Assembly (NCBI GenBank): GCA_031549495.1
Contig: JAVBPS010000051.1
Location: 4,380-68,379 of the forward strand
Direction of reading: 5' to 3'
DNA length: 64,000 nt
Origin: JAVBOW01 sp031549495
GTDB lineage: Bacteria; Bacteroidota; Bacteroidia; Bacteroidales; Rikenellaceae
Both the position numbers and the translations under genes were made by a program. The notes below the pieces were generated by a model, which was not told the origin of the DNA, searched no databases, and saw only the letters and a program-made list of their open reading frames with translations. How positions within the stretch are numbered: position 1 is the first letter of the stretch; every line of letters starts with the position of its first letter. Positions 25,708 through 34,556 of this stretch are shown here, piece by piece.

Positions 25708-27354
25708 TTATTCGGCCGAAGTCGTTCTGTCGTACGATTTTACTTTCCCTTCTTTCAATCTTTCGAGATAGATGTCATAGTCCGTGGCATTGATCCAGTT
25801 CGTCTGTTTCCACGGTTCTTTAATCTCGCCGCTCTTCACCCTTTCGTAGAAGTCTTCCTTGTCGGCTTTATCGAAGGGATATTTATCGAACACGTCGCCC
25901 TCGCCGAACATGCGCGGGTCGCCCTGCGCTTTGAGGCGGGCGAGCAATTCGGTCTTGAGCGCCTCTTTTTTCTGCGCGTATTCGGGGCGCGCGGCCAGGT
26001 TGTCCATGCAATCCACGTCTTTGGATAGGTCGTATAGCTCCTCCGCGGGACGTTTGCCGAACGAAAGCTCCCAGTAACGCAACCCTTCGCCGCGGCGGTA
26101 AAGGTCCAGCAGCAGCGTCTTGGTGGGCGAGCCGTCGATGTCGAGGTAACCCGTGAGCGGGTCGCCGGCGGGGTAGAGCTCGGGTTTGAGGTTGAGCACC
26201 AGCAACAGCCCGTCGCGGATGATGGCGCGCATCGGGTAGCCCTGATTATTGGGACGGCCGTAGTCGTCGCGCTCGCGGCCGAGCAGGATGCTCTTGCGCT
26301 CCTCTTTTTCCTTGGCGGTTTGTTTGTTGCGCAGGATGCTGCCCAGCGATTTACCCGTGAGGGCCTGCATGCCCGAGGTAGCCTCTTTCACCCCGGCCAC
26401 GTCGAGGAACGTGGGGGCGTAGTCGATGAAGCTGACGTAGCCGCGCTCGGTGCGCCCCGGCGAGGCGACGCCGTTCTTCCACATCACCGCCAGGGGCATG
26501 TGGCACGAGTAGTCGTAGTCGTTGGCCTTGCCGCGCGGGAAGGCCATCCCATTGTCGGAGGTAACCACGATCAGCGTGTTGTCCAGCATACCGCGGCGTT
26601 CCAGCTCGGCCATCATCAGGCCCAGGTGCTTGTCGTACCACTCGATCTCCAGGCCGTAGTCGAGCAGATCGCCCCGCACGATATCGTTGTCGGGATAGTA
26701 GGCCGGCACATGGTCGACCATGTCGAGCGTTTTGCCCCCTACCTTTTGCCCGGAATTCAGCGAATAGGCGCGGTGGGGTTCATGGCAGCCGAACCAGAAG
26801 AACCACGGGGTGTCCTTCGCATCGTCCAGGAAAGCCGCGAAGTTGGCCGTGTAATCGACGTTGCTGATCCCTTTGGTGGGGGGCGTGAGTTTTTTGTCGT
26901 TATAATGCTTGCCGGTCAACTCGCGCGGTTTGCCGTCTATCGTGCCGGGATTGCCGGGCGCCCAGCCTTTGGCGGTGTAGGCGGTGGCGTAGCCCGCTTT
27001 TTTGAGCGCCTCGGAGATCCCCATGAACTCGGCGGGGAAATTAGTCACGTGGTTGCCCGCCTCTTTGAGCTGCCACGAGTTGCGCCCCGTGAGCACGCAT
27101 GCGCGCGAGGGGGCCGATTTGGCGTTGGGCGTGTAACAGTTGGAGAACAGGACGCCCTCTTTGGCCACGCGGTCGAAGGCGGGGGTCGATACCCACGGGC
27201 AGCCGTTGGCGCTGAAATGGTGGTACGAGGCGTCGTCGGCGATGCAGAAGAGGATGTTGGGACGCTGCTGTTTCTGTTGGGGCGCTGCGACGGCTGTTGC
27301 TGCGGCTGCGCAACCAGCCAGGGTGATGGTTACCGGAATGGCGATGTTTTTCAT
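25708..27354 (-). CDS. serine-type sulfatase, family S1 (lipoprotein)
   Basis: Sulfate ester or sulfamate hydrolase. The N-terminus carries a lipobox (TLAGC, residues 11-15), so the protein is probably a periplasmic or surface lipoprotein. Metal-binding IADDASYHHF follows, then the formylglycine motif SAPSRACVLTGR, with serine as the residue oxidised by anaerobic sulfatase-maturating enzyme. VVTSDNGMAFPRGK provides the second metal site. The general style (short form, WFFWFGCHEPHRAY) resembles heparan N-sulfatase-like S1 members; substrate uncertain. It is divergent from a second sulfatase and a SusC/D pair, so it likely belongs to the same glycan locus. Confidence 0.9.
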   Translation of the reverse strand: MKNIAIPVTITLAGCAAAATAVAAPQQKQQRPNILFCIADDASYHHFSANGCPWVSTPAFDRVAKEGVLFSNCYTPNAKSAPSRACVLTGRNSWQLKEAGNHVTNFPAEFMGISEALKKAGYATAYTAKGWAPGNPGTIDGKPRELTGKHYNDKKLTPPTKGISNVDYTANFAAFLDDAKDTPWFFWFGCHEPHRAYSLNSGQKVGGKTLDMVDHVPAYYPDNDIVRGDLLDYGLEIEWYDKHLGLMMAELERRGMLDNTLIVVTSDNGMAFPRGKANDYDYSCHMPLAVMWKNGVASPGRTERGYVSFIDYAPTFLDVAGVKEATSGMQALTGKSLGSILRNKQTAKEKEERKSILLGRERDDYGRPNNQGYPMRAIIRDGLLLVLNLKPELYPAGDPLTGYLDIDGSPTKTLLLDLYRRGEGLRYWELSFGKRPAEELYDLSKDVDCMDNLAARPEYAQKKEALKTELLARLKAQGDPRMFGEGDVFDKYPFDKADKEDFYERVKSGEIKEPWKQTNWINATDYDIYLERLKEGKVKSYDRTTSAE

Positions 27355-27387
27355 CTATCTGGGTTTTTCTGGGTTTTTCGGGTTTTA

Positions 27388-27395
27388 CAAAAATA
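27388..27395 (-). promoter_or_regulatory. -7 promoter element of the minus-strand sulfatase
   Basis: Minus-strand TATTTTTG matches TAnnTTTG. The 33 bases to the ATG contain AAAAACCCAG twice in tandem plus a partial third unit. The rest of the divergent gap up to 27587 holds nothing else I can name. Confidence 0.55.
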
Positions 27396-27587
27396 GGTAA
27401 AAGTTGAATAGTAACCTATCCCGCGGAGGCCGGAAAAACTTGCACTATTGTCCGAAATGCTTGTCTCCACGCGATTCCGGCGGTCGCCGTTGCCGTTTTG
27501 TTACGAATGTGCATTAGATCTGTTACACGAAGGCCAGCATCCTTTGGCCGATTTTGACTAATATTGTATGATGAATCTTTCTTGACT

Positions 27588-27675
27588 TGTCATTCAGGTC
27601 GAAGCGAAGAATCTTGGTCTGAATTGTTTTCTGAACACAGCCCGACCAAGATTCTTCGCTTCGCTCTGAATGACA
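27588..27675. repeat. class I intergenic palindrome, copy d
   Basis: Plus polarity (CTGAATTGTT...ACAGCCCG loop). One arm has AGGTCG where pairing expects AGAGCG. It lies between divergent sulfatase genes, so upstream of the second sulfatase. Confidence 0.9.
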
Positions 27676-27718
27676 AATATTTTCATAATAATAAGGTCTC
27701 TTTAAATAACCAAGAACG

Positions 27719-29056
27719 ATGAAGAATCCCGCCGCCCTGCTGCTCCTGCCCGCCGCGATGGCCGCCGCATCCGCCGCCGCCCAGACCCGCCCAAATTTCG
27801 TGATCGTCTTTATGGACGACCTGGGCTATAATGACTTAGGGTTCCGTAATTCGACCTTCAATACCCCGAACATCGACCGTTTCGCCTCGGAATCGATCAA
27901 TTTCAGCCGCGCTTACGTGCCTTCGCCGACCAGCTCACCCTCGCGTGTGGGGCTGCTCACCGGCCGTCATCCGCTGAAAGCCGGCTTTACGCGCCACATA
28001 GACACCAAAGAGACCCCCGTGGGCACCGACGGCCAGTTCACCGCGAGCGCCACCGATCCCGGCCACATGCCCAACCGCGCCTACCTGCCCCTGGCGGAGG
28101 TGACCTTCGCCGAGGTGCTGCGCGATGCGGGCTATTATACCGCCGCGATCGGCAAATGGCACCTGGGCTCCGAGGCCTACTATCCCGACAAGCAGGGCTT
28201 CCTGCATTGCTACGGCGTCTCCGACCTGGGTTCCCCGGCGAGCTATTTTCCTCCCTATTTCACCCGCCCCACGCAGGGCGACGGCAAATATCTGACGGAC
28301 TGGCTGACGGACGACGCGGTGAAGCTGATCGGCTCGCACGATTACGCTAAGCAGCCCCTGCTGCTCTATTTCCCTCACTACGGCGTCCACTCGCCCCATA
28401 TCGGCAAGCTCGACAAGACGGCCAAATACCTCGCCCGGGGCTATGACAAGGCCTTCGCCAACTATCTGGCCATGATCGAAAGCATGGACGAGTCGTTCGG
28501 CCGCGTGCTGCGGGCCATCGACGAGCGCGGCATCGCGGACAACACCGTGGTGATCTTCCTTTCCGATCAGGGCGGCTATTTTCCCAACCTGCCCCTGCGC
28601 GGCGGCAAGCTGAACGCCACGGCCCTTTTCGAAGGGGGCGCCCGCGTACCTTTCTTTATGCGTTGTCCCGGATATGCCGGCGCGCGGGAGATCCAAACGC
28701 CCGTCTCGTCGATGGACGTGTTTCCCACGCTGCTCGACCTGGCAGGTATCAATCCCAAGGCGCAAAAACAACTCGACGGCCTCTCGCTCACCGGCCTCGT
28801 GTCAGGTAAAAAAGAGCTTCCCGCCCGCCCGCTGTTCTTCTACCGCAGCTACGACGACCGCTACAGTTCCGTGCTGCGCGACGGACTGAAGTTGATCCTC
28901 ACGCGCAGCGGCAACGACGAGGCGTATGACCTCGATACGGATCCTTACGAAACCCGTAACCTTGTGGCCGATCCCGCCTACGCTTCCCGGATCGCCAAAT
29001 TACGCACCGAATTGGGGGCTTTCCTGGCCCAAAACGAGCTCGCTCCGGTGCGGTAG
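27719..29056 (+). CDS. serine-type sulfatase, family S1 (arylsulfatase-like)
   Basis: 445 residues with a signal peptide cleaved near SAAAQ (residue 22). Metal-binding FMDDLGYNDLGF is followed by the formylglycine block TSSPSRVGLLTGRHP (serine type, needing an anaerobic maturase encoded elsewhere). AAIGKWHLG supplies conserved Lys and His, and IFLSDQGG the second metal site. It is followed 116 bases later by susC on the same strand, so it probably belongs to the same transcription unit and trims sulfate from the glycan imported by SusC/D. The start lies 43 bases after a class I palindrome. Confidence 0.91.
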   Translation: MKNPAALLLLPAAMAAASAAAQTRPNFVIVFMDDLGYNDLGFRNSTFNTPNIDRFASESINFSRAYVPSPTSSPSRVGLLTGRHPLKAGFTRHIDTKETPVGTDGQFTASATDPGHMPNRAYLPLAEVTFAEVLRDAGYYTAAIGKWHLGSEAYYPDKQGFLHCYGVSDLGSPASYFPPYFTRPTQGDGKYLTDWLTDDAVKLIGSHDYAKQPLLLYFPHYGVHSPHIGKLDKTAKYLARGYDKAFANYLAMIESMDESFGRVLRAIDERGIADNTVVIFLSDQGGYFPNLPLRGGKLNATALFEGGARVPFFMRCPGYAGAREIQTPVSSMDVFPTLLDLAGINPKAQKQLDGLSLTGLVSGKKELPARPLFFYRSYDDRYSSVLRDGLKLILTRSGNDEAYDLDTDPYETRNLVADPAYASRIAKLRTELGAFLAQNELAPVR

Positions 29057-29172
29057 CCCACTACATTGCGAAAATGTTACGTATGTCGCCGTATGTGTTA
29101 CGGGGGTGTAAATTTATATGCCGGATCATGCGTAATATTGCATTGACCCAAACGCCTAAAATCATCAACTAT

Positions 29173-32100
29173 ATGACCAAACAATTTACCTTACTTAAAA
29201 AAATGGTGCTCACAGCCGCCCTGGCCCTTATCGGGACGGCGGCGATGGCGCAGCAGCTAAAGATCACGGGAACGGTCACCGATGCGGGCGACGGATTGCC
29301 CCTGGTGGGCGTTTCGGTCGTCGACCCGGCTACCCGCAAGGGTGCGGTTACCGACGCGAAAGGGCAATACTCGATCACGGTGGAGAACGACAAGTCGCAA
29401 CTCTCGTTCTCGTTCGTAGGCAAGGAGACCAAGACGCTCGCCGTGGGAGCGAAGCAGGTGATCGACGTGGCGCTCTTCGACGACGCCAACACGATGGACG
29501 ACGTGGTGGTCATCGGATACGGCGTGGTCACCCGCAGCGACCTGACGGGCGCCGTGGCCACCATGAAGGGCAAAGAGATCGCCGAGAGCGGTACGGCCTC
29601 CTTCACCAGCGCCCTGACAGGTAAGCTGGCGGGTGTGTCGGCCGTCCAGAACGGCGGCGCCCCCGGTTCGGCCATCAGCCTGAAGGTGCGCGGGGCGAGC
29701 TCCGTGAGCGGCGGGACGGACCCGCTGTACGTGATCGACGGGATGATGATCGACAACGCCAACTCGGAGATCATCGCCGCCGGCCGCCGCGGCGACGAGG
29801 GCCTCGACCCGCTGGCCGCGATCAACCCCAACGACATCCAGTCGATCGAGGTGCTCAAAGACGCCTCGGCCACGGCGATCTACGGTTCGCGCGGCGCCAA
29901 CGGCGTGATCATCATCACGACCAAGTCGGGTACCAAGGACGGTAGCAACACCCTCAATTTTACCGCCGACTGGACCTTTAATTACACCCCGCAGGTACGC
30001 ATCGACGTGCTGAACGGGTATGATTATGAGGATTACATGCGCATCCTCCACCCGCTTCCCGACGGGTACATACCGGGCGTGACCGACGCGTCGGACATCG
30101 TGAAAAAATACTGGAACCAGGACGGCACCCCGAGAGCTTACTCGGGCATCAACAACGTCTGGCAGGATCAGGTGATGCAGAACGGCGCCCTGACCCAGAA
30201 CTACAACCTTTCGCTGCGCGGCAGCGCCCCCAACCGCAAGACCACCTACGCGGTCACGGCCGGTTACCTCGATATGAACGGGATCGTGATGAAGTCGGAT
30301 ATGACCCGCTTCACGTACAGCATGAAGCTGGAGAACCAGTTCACCAAATGGATGCGCATCGGGGCGAGCCTGAACGGCGCGAATGTGGAGAACAACGGGA
30401 TCATCTCGGCCGACACGCAGACCAACGGCGGCGTCTTCACCCAGATGCTCATCTACCGTCCCAACGTTACGCCGGAAGACTCCGAAGCGATGGACCCGGA
30501 CGTGGATGATCCGGCCAACCCGACCTACAACCCGATGAACAACATCAATAAGGTCACGCAGAACACCATCCTGCGCCGTATGCAGGGTTCCGCCTGGACC
30601 GAGGTCAGCCTCTGGCCCAAACTGAAACTGAAACTCTCGTTCAGCGGCTATACCACCGACGTGAAGACCAAGAACAACTATCCGTCGGACTCGGGCCCGG
30701 GCCGCGTGGACAAGGGTAGGATCACCCACGCCAGCTCGCGCAACCTGAAATGGATCAACGACAACATTCTCACGTACGACAACACCTTCTGCAAGAAGCA
30801 TCGCCTGAACGTGATGGGGGGCATCACCTTCGAGAAAAAGAACCTCGATTCGTTCTCCATTACCGGCACCGGCATCCAGGACGAGAGCCTCGGCCCCGAA
30901 AGCATCTGGACGGCGAGTATCCTCACCCCGGTCGACAACACCTATGAGATCACGACCCAGATGTCCTATATCGCGCGTGTCAATTACGAATTCGACAAAC
31001 GTTACGCCATCACGGCGACTTTCCGCGCCGACGGCAGTTCCCGCTTCCCGGTAGGTCAAAAATTCGCCTACTTCCCTTCGGGAGCCTTTGCCTGGAAGAT
31101 ACACGAGGAGCGTTTTATGAAGCAGGTCAAAACGATCGACCAACTCAAGTTGCGCCTCAGCTACGGCCAGACCGGTAACCAGTCGATCCCCTCGGCCAGC
31201 GCCATGGCTATGATGCGCAGCGTCTATTACAGCTGGAACCAGACGGGCGGCAACCCGTCGCTGGCTTCCGGCCTGGTGCCCGACCAGATCGGCAACGACC
31301 AACTGACCTGGGAAATCACCGATATGTACAATGCGGGTGTGGATCTGAGCCTGTTTAACAGCCGGATCAACCTGACCACGGATGTCTATTACAAATATAC
31401 CCGCGACCTGCTGGTCAACCGCCAGCTTCCCGGCTCTTCGGGGTACCAGAAACAGATGAACAACATCGGTACGGTCGAGAACCGCGGTTTGGAGATCACG
31501 CTGAACACCGAGAACATCTCGAACAAGAACTTCCGCTGGACGACCGACCTGAACTTTACGATCAACCGCAACAAGGTCGTCAACATCGGCGGTGGGAACG
31601 GCATCCCCGTAACGCCTACGGCGCTCATGCAGGGGGCTTACTCCAATGTGTTCTGGGTTAAGGAGGGCCTGCCGATCGGGGCTATCTTCGCCTACAAGAC
31701 CGACGGACTGTACAAATTTTCGGATTTCACCCAGTTCTACGATGCCAACGGGAAGTTCATCTCGGATCCGGCGCAGCAGCAGAGCATCTATAAAGCGTAC
31801 GGGACCAAAGGTTACACGCTCGTGGCGGGCGCGCCCAACCGCGGCGAGGACGTCGGCCCCGGTTATGTCAAGATGACCGATCCCGGCCAGATGATCTACA
31901 TGGGTTCCGCCGAACCGAAATTCTACGGCGGTTTCACCAACCGCTTTTCGTACAAATCGTTCGAGTTGATGGTGTTCTTCAACTATTCCTACGGCAACAA
32001 ACTTTTTAACGCCAGCCACGGCATTCTGCGCCGCCGCGGGGATTACAACGTCGAGACCGATTTCTACCGCAATATGTGGACCATCGACCAGTCCTGGGGT

Positions 32101-32403
32101 AAATACGCCTATTACGGCGACAGCAACGGCCGTACCGCCCCCACCGACGTGCAGGTCGAGGACGCTTCCTATATCAAACTCAAGGAAGTTCAGTTGAGCT
32201 ACCGCTTCTCGTCCAAGTTGTGTTCGAAGATCGGGATGAAAGCCCTGCGTGTTTATGTGTCGGGCCGCAACCTCTATACCTGGACCAATTACTCCTGGTA
32301 CGATCCCGAGTATGCGTCGAACGACCCCCTGAAAGGTGCGCTCGACAAGTTCTCCTATCCGACGCCCCGCACGCTGATGTTCGGCGTAGTGATGGATTTC
32401 TAA
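29173..32403 (+). CDS. SusC-like TonB-dependent glycan transporter
   Basis: Outer-membrane importer of oligosaccharides. Start at 29173 (MTKQFTLLKKMVLTAAL) gives a signal peptide ending AMAQ and 1076 residues; upstream in-frame ATGs would add an implausible leader. Domains in order: CarboxypepD_reg-like (about residues 25-100, KITGTVTDAGDGLPLVGVSV), plug (about 110-230, with DPLYVIDGMMID and the SusC signature YGSRGANGVIIITTK), then a long beta-barrel ending LMFGVVMDF. It is followed by its SusD partner. Sulfatases on both sides point to a sulfated glycan such as mucin or glycosaminoglycan, though no glycosidase or regulator is present in the cluster. Confidence 0.95.
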   Translation: MTKQFTLLKKMVLTAALALIGTAAMAQQLKITGTVTDAGDGLPLVGVSVVDPATRKGAVTDAKGQYSITVENDKSQLSFSFVGKETKTLAVGAKQVIDVALFDDANTMDDVVVIGYGVVTRSDLTGAVATMKGKEIAESGTASFTSALTGKLAGVSAVQNGGAPGSAISLKVRGASSVSGGTDPLYVIDGMMIDNANSEIIAAGRRGDEGLDPLAAINPNDIQSIEVLKDASATAIYGSRGANGVIIITTKSGTKDGSNTLNFTADWTFNYTPQVRIDVLNGYDYEDYMRILHPLPDGYIPGVTDASDIVKKYWNQDGTPRAYSGINNVWQDQVMQNGALTQNYNLSLRGSAPNRKTTYAVTAGYLDMNGIVMKSDMTRFTYSMKLENQFTKWMRIGASLNGANVENNGIISADTQTNGGVFTQMLIYRPNVTPEDSEAMDPDVDDPANPTYNPMNNINKVTQNTILRRMQGSAWTEVSLWPKLKLKLSFSGYTTDVKTKNNYPSDSGPGRVDKGRITHASSRNLKWINDNILTYDNTFCKKHRLNVMGGITFEKKNLDSFSITGTGIQDESLGPESIWTASILTPVDNTYEITTQMSYIARVNYEFDKRYAITATFRADGSSRFPVGQKFAYFPSGAFAWKIHEERFMKQVKTIDQLKLRLSYGQTGNQSIPSASAMAMMRSVYYSWNQTGGNPSLASGLVPDQIGNDQLTWEITDMYNAGVDLSLFNSRINLTTDVYYKYTRDLLVNRQLPGSSGYQKQMNNIGTVENRGLEITLNTENISNKNFRWTTDLNFTINRNKVVNIGGGNGIPVTPTALMQGAYSNVFWVKEGLPIGAIFAYKTDGLYKFSDFTQFYDANGKFISDPAQQQSIYKAYGTKGYTLVAGAPNRGEDVGPGYVKMTDPGQMIYMGSAEPKFYGGFTNRFSYKSFELMVFFNYSYGNKLFNASHGILRRRGDYNVETDFYRNMWTIDQSWGKYAYYGDSNGRTAPTDVQVEDASYIKLKEVQLSYRFSSKLCSKIGMKALRVYVSGRNLYTWTNYSWYDPEYASNDPLKGALDKFSYPTPRTLMFGVVMDF

Positions 32404-32439
32404 ACCGGACAGACGTTGAAAATGTTTAATAAAGACGCC

Positions 32440-34257
32440 ATGAAAAAGATAATTTATATAGTAACGATGGTTGCGGTGGCCTACGGCCTCTCTTCCTGCG
32501 AACCCGCGTTCCTCGACAACAAAGTATATTCCAAGATCGTAAAGGAAAATTATTACCAGAATCTCGCCAACTACGAAACCGCCCTGACCGGATGCTATTA
32601 CTACGTTTCCGGCCGCGGCGAGGTCAAGGAGGGGAACTACTGCGTGGGGATACCCGTGATCGGCGAGGCTGGCACGGACGAATGTTTCATCGTTACCACC
32701 AAGGGTGACAACTGGAGTTCTGCGGTGCAGTTGGATCAGTACGGCACGCTGGTCACCACCAACCTCTACTGCCAGGAGATCTGGCTGAACCACTACACGG
32801 GGATGAACGCCGCCCTGGAGATCACCGACCGCGTTTTTGCCATGACCGATAGTTTCCTGGCCGCCAATCCGCGCTATCCTGAAATCGCCGCCGAGGCGTG
32901 CTTCCTGCAGGCGCTCTGGTATTTCAACCTGGTGCGTATTTTCGGGGGCGTTCCCGTCAAGACGCATGCCGCCGATCAGCAGGACGAATTTATCAATGTG
33001 GGCCGCAATACGATCCAGGAGGTTTACGAGCGCATTTTCTTCCTGCTCGATTACGCCAAGGCGAACCTGCCGGTGACCCCGTTCGGCGATCAGCTCGGCC
33101 GTGCGAAACGCAATTCCGCCTACGCCCTGAGCGCCAAGGTTAACCTGCATATCGCCTCGTCGATGAACCTGCTCACCATCCCCGCGGATGTGAAACTGGG
33201 CGGCATCAACTCCTACGATTGGACGATGGAGGGCAAGAGCAAACAGGAAACGATCAAGGCTTATTACGAGCAGGCTCGTGCGGATGCCCGGACTGTGCTC
33301 GATTCCTTCGCCCCCAACTACCTGATGCCCGAATTTACGGATTGCTTCTACCCGAACGAGAGCTCCAAGGAGATCCTTTTCGAAGGCGTGCTCTCCTCGG
33401 GCCTTTCGGTGGAGTTGGGCGGCTGGTTCGGCTCGCTCTTCGGGCCTAACGGCGCCTCGGCGAAAGGTGGCGGCCAGCACGTGATCTTCGGCAACAGCAT
33501 CGTCTCGATGAGCCAGTTCACGTTCTATAACTCCGGTACGGACAAAATCCCCGTCTGGCAGTCGCAGGACAAGCGTTTCTCCTGGACATGGGCTACCTAT
33601 CGCGTTCCGGCCACAGGTCGTGTCGATGTGGCCGTGGGCCAGATCTACAACCAATCCGAGATCGGCAAATTCCGCATCGACGAGCCGCCTACCTACAACC
33701 AGGACCGCACCCCGATCAATATCCCCATCATCCGCACTTCGGAGATCTGCCTGGTCTACGCCGAGGCGCAGGCCGAGCTGGACAACATCGCCGGACTGGG
33801 CATTACGGACGAGGCGTTGCGTTTCATCAACGTGGTCCGCAAGCGTGCCGATGTGGAGGAATACACGACAGCCACCGTGAAAGAGGAGATCGCCCTGAAG
33901 ACCTATCCCAACACCAATCCGCCCGCCGCCGCGAATACCCTCAAGCGCGGCAATACGGAGATCAAGGGCTGGACGGACGACACGGACATCGGCCACCTGC
34001 GCCGCGCTATCCTGAACGAGCGTACGCTGGAGCTGATCGGCGAAGGGCACCGTTGGTATGACCTGGTGCGCATGGGCGTGCTGCCGACAGTCGTTCCGGC
34101 CACAGCCGCTTACGCCAATACCGGCGGCGGCATCGGCAATAAACCCACGGTTCCGACAAGGAGCATTCAGCCCTACCACATTTTCCGCCCGATCCCCAGC
34201 CGCGAAATATCGCTGCACCAGGGGGCTCTCAAGCAGAATTACGGGTATACCCTGTAA
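32440..34257 (+). CDS. SusD-like (RagB/SusD) glycan-binding lipoprotein
   Basis: Surface lipoprotein that lids the SusC barrel and captures glycan. The preferred start at 32440 (MKKIIYIVTMVAVAYG) places the lipobox cysteine at LSSC, residue 20; an in-frame ATG at 32422 would add six residues. TPR-like helices include ALTGCYYYVSG and EACFLQALWYFNLVRIFGGVPVK, followed by TSEICLVYAEAQAEL, IGHLRRAILNERTLELIGEGHRWYDLVRMG and the C-terminal PYHIFRPIPSREI, all classical SusD features. Length 605. It lies 36 bases after susC, and a terminator follows. Confidence 0.95.
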   Translation: MKKIIYIVTMVAVAYGLSSCEPAFLDNKVYSKIVKENYYQNLANYETALTGCYYYVSGRGEVKEGNYCVGIPVIGEAGTDECFIVTTKGDNWSSAVQLDQYGTLVTTNLYCQEIWLNHYTGMNAALEITDRVFAMTDSFLAANPRYPEIAAEACFLQALWYFNLVRIFGGVPVKTHAADQQDEFINVGRNTIQEVYERIFFLLDYAKANLPVTPFGDQLGRAKRNSAYALSAKVNLHIASSMNLLTIPADVKLGGINSYDWTMEGKSKQETIKAYYEQARADARTVLDSFAPNYLMPEFTDCFYPNESSKEILFEGVLSSGLSVELGGWFGSLFGPNGASAKGGGQHVIFGNSIVSMSQFTFYNSGTDKIPVWQSQDKRFSWTWATYRVPATGRVDVAVGQIYNQSEIGKFRIDEPPTYNQDRTPINIPIIRTSEICLVYAEAQAELDNIAGLGITDEALRFINVVRKRADVEEYTTATVKEEIALKTYPNTNPPAAANTLKRGNTEIKGWTDDTDIGHLRRAILNERTLELIGEGHRWYDLVRMGVLPTVVPATAAYANTGGGIGNKPTVPTRSIQPYHIFRPIPSREISLHQGALKQNYGYTL

Positions 34258-34269
34258 AATATACCGAAC

Positions 34270-34310
34270 AACAAGGAGGGGCGACGCAAATTGCGCCGCC
34301 CCTCCTTGTT
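34270..34310 (+). terminator. terminator of the SusC/SusD unit
   Basis: ACAAGGAGGGGCG.CGCAA faces TTGCGCCGCCCCTCCTTGT; a strong stem about 12 bases after the susD stop. Confidence 0.85.
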
Positions 34311-34315
34311 TGTGT

Positions 34316-34408
34316 TGTCATTCAGAGCGAAGCGAAGAATCTTGGTCGAAATAGTTCATTCTCTGAACACAGCCCGACCGAGATTCTTCACTGGCGTTCA
34401 GAATGACA
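34316..34408. repeat. class I intergenic palindrome, copy e (diverged)
   Basis: The left arm is the GAGCGAAGCGAAG version while the right arm is closer to the GAACG version with an inserted base (CACTGGCGTTCAG), so the arms no longer match well. It lies between convergent susD and rnr. Confidence 0.85.
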
Positions 34409-34438
34409 AAGCGATCAAAACTTGCCCCGGGCCGCGTT

Positions 34439-34511
34439 CGTCATTCCGAGCGTTAGTCGAGAAATCTCAAACCGTCTGCCTGAGATGTCTCGGCTAACGC
34501 TCGACATGACG
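34439..34511. repeat. class III intergenic palindrome, copy f
   Basis: CGTCATTCCGAGCGTTAG faces CTAACGCTCGACATGACG around a core of GTCGAGAAATCTCA / TGAGATGTCTCGGC. It has the same TCAT ends as class I but a different core, and lies 31 bases from copy e. Confidence 0.85.
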
Positions 34512-34556
34512 GACGCAGGACAGTCTCGTAGGGGCACCACTTGCGGAAAAAACCGA

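Noticed and set aside
29257..34218. A very long open frame (about 1650 codons) antisense to the SusC and SusD genes
   Set aside because: It mirrors the GC-biased codons of two clearly real genes and its product is low-complexity with no recognisable domain.
34512..34556. A further palindrome before rnr
   Set aside because: Only unpaired sequence follows copy f; no matching arm could be found.
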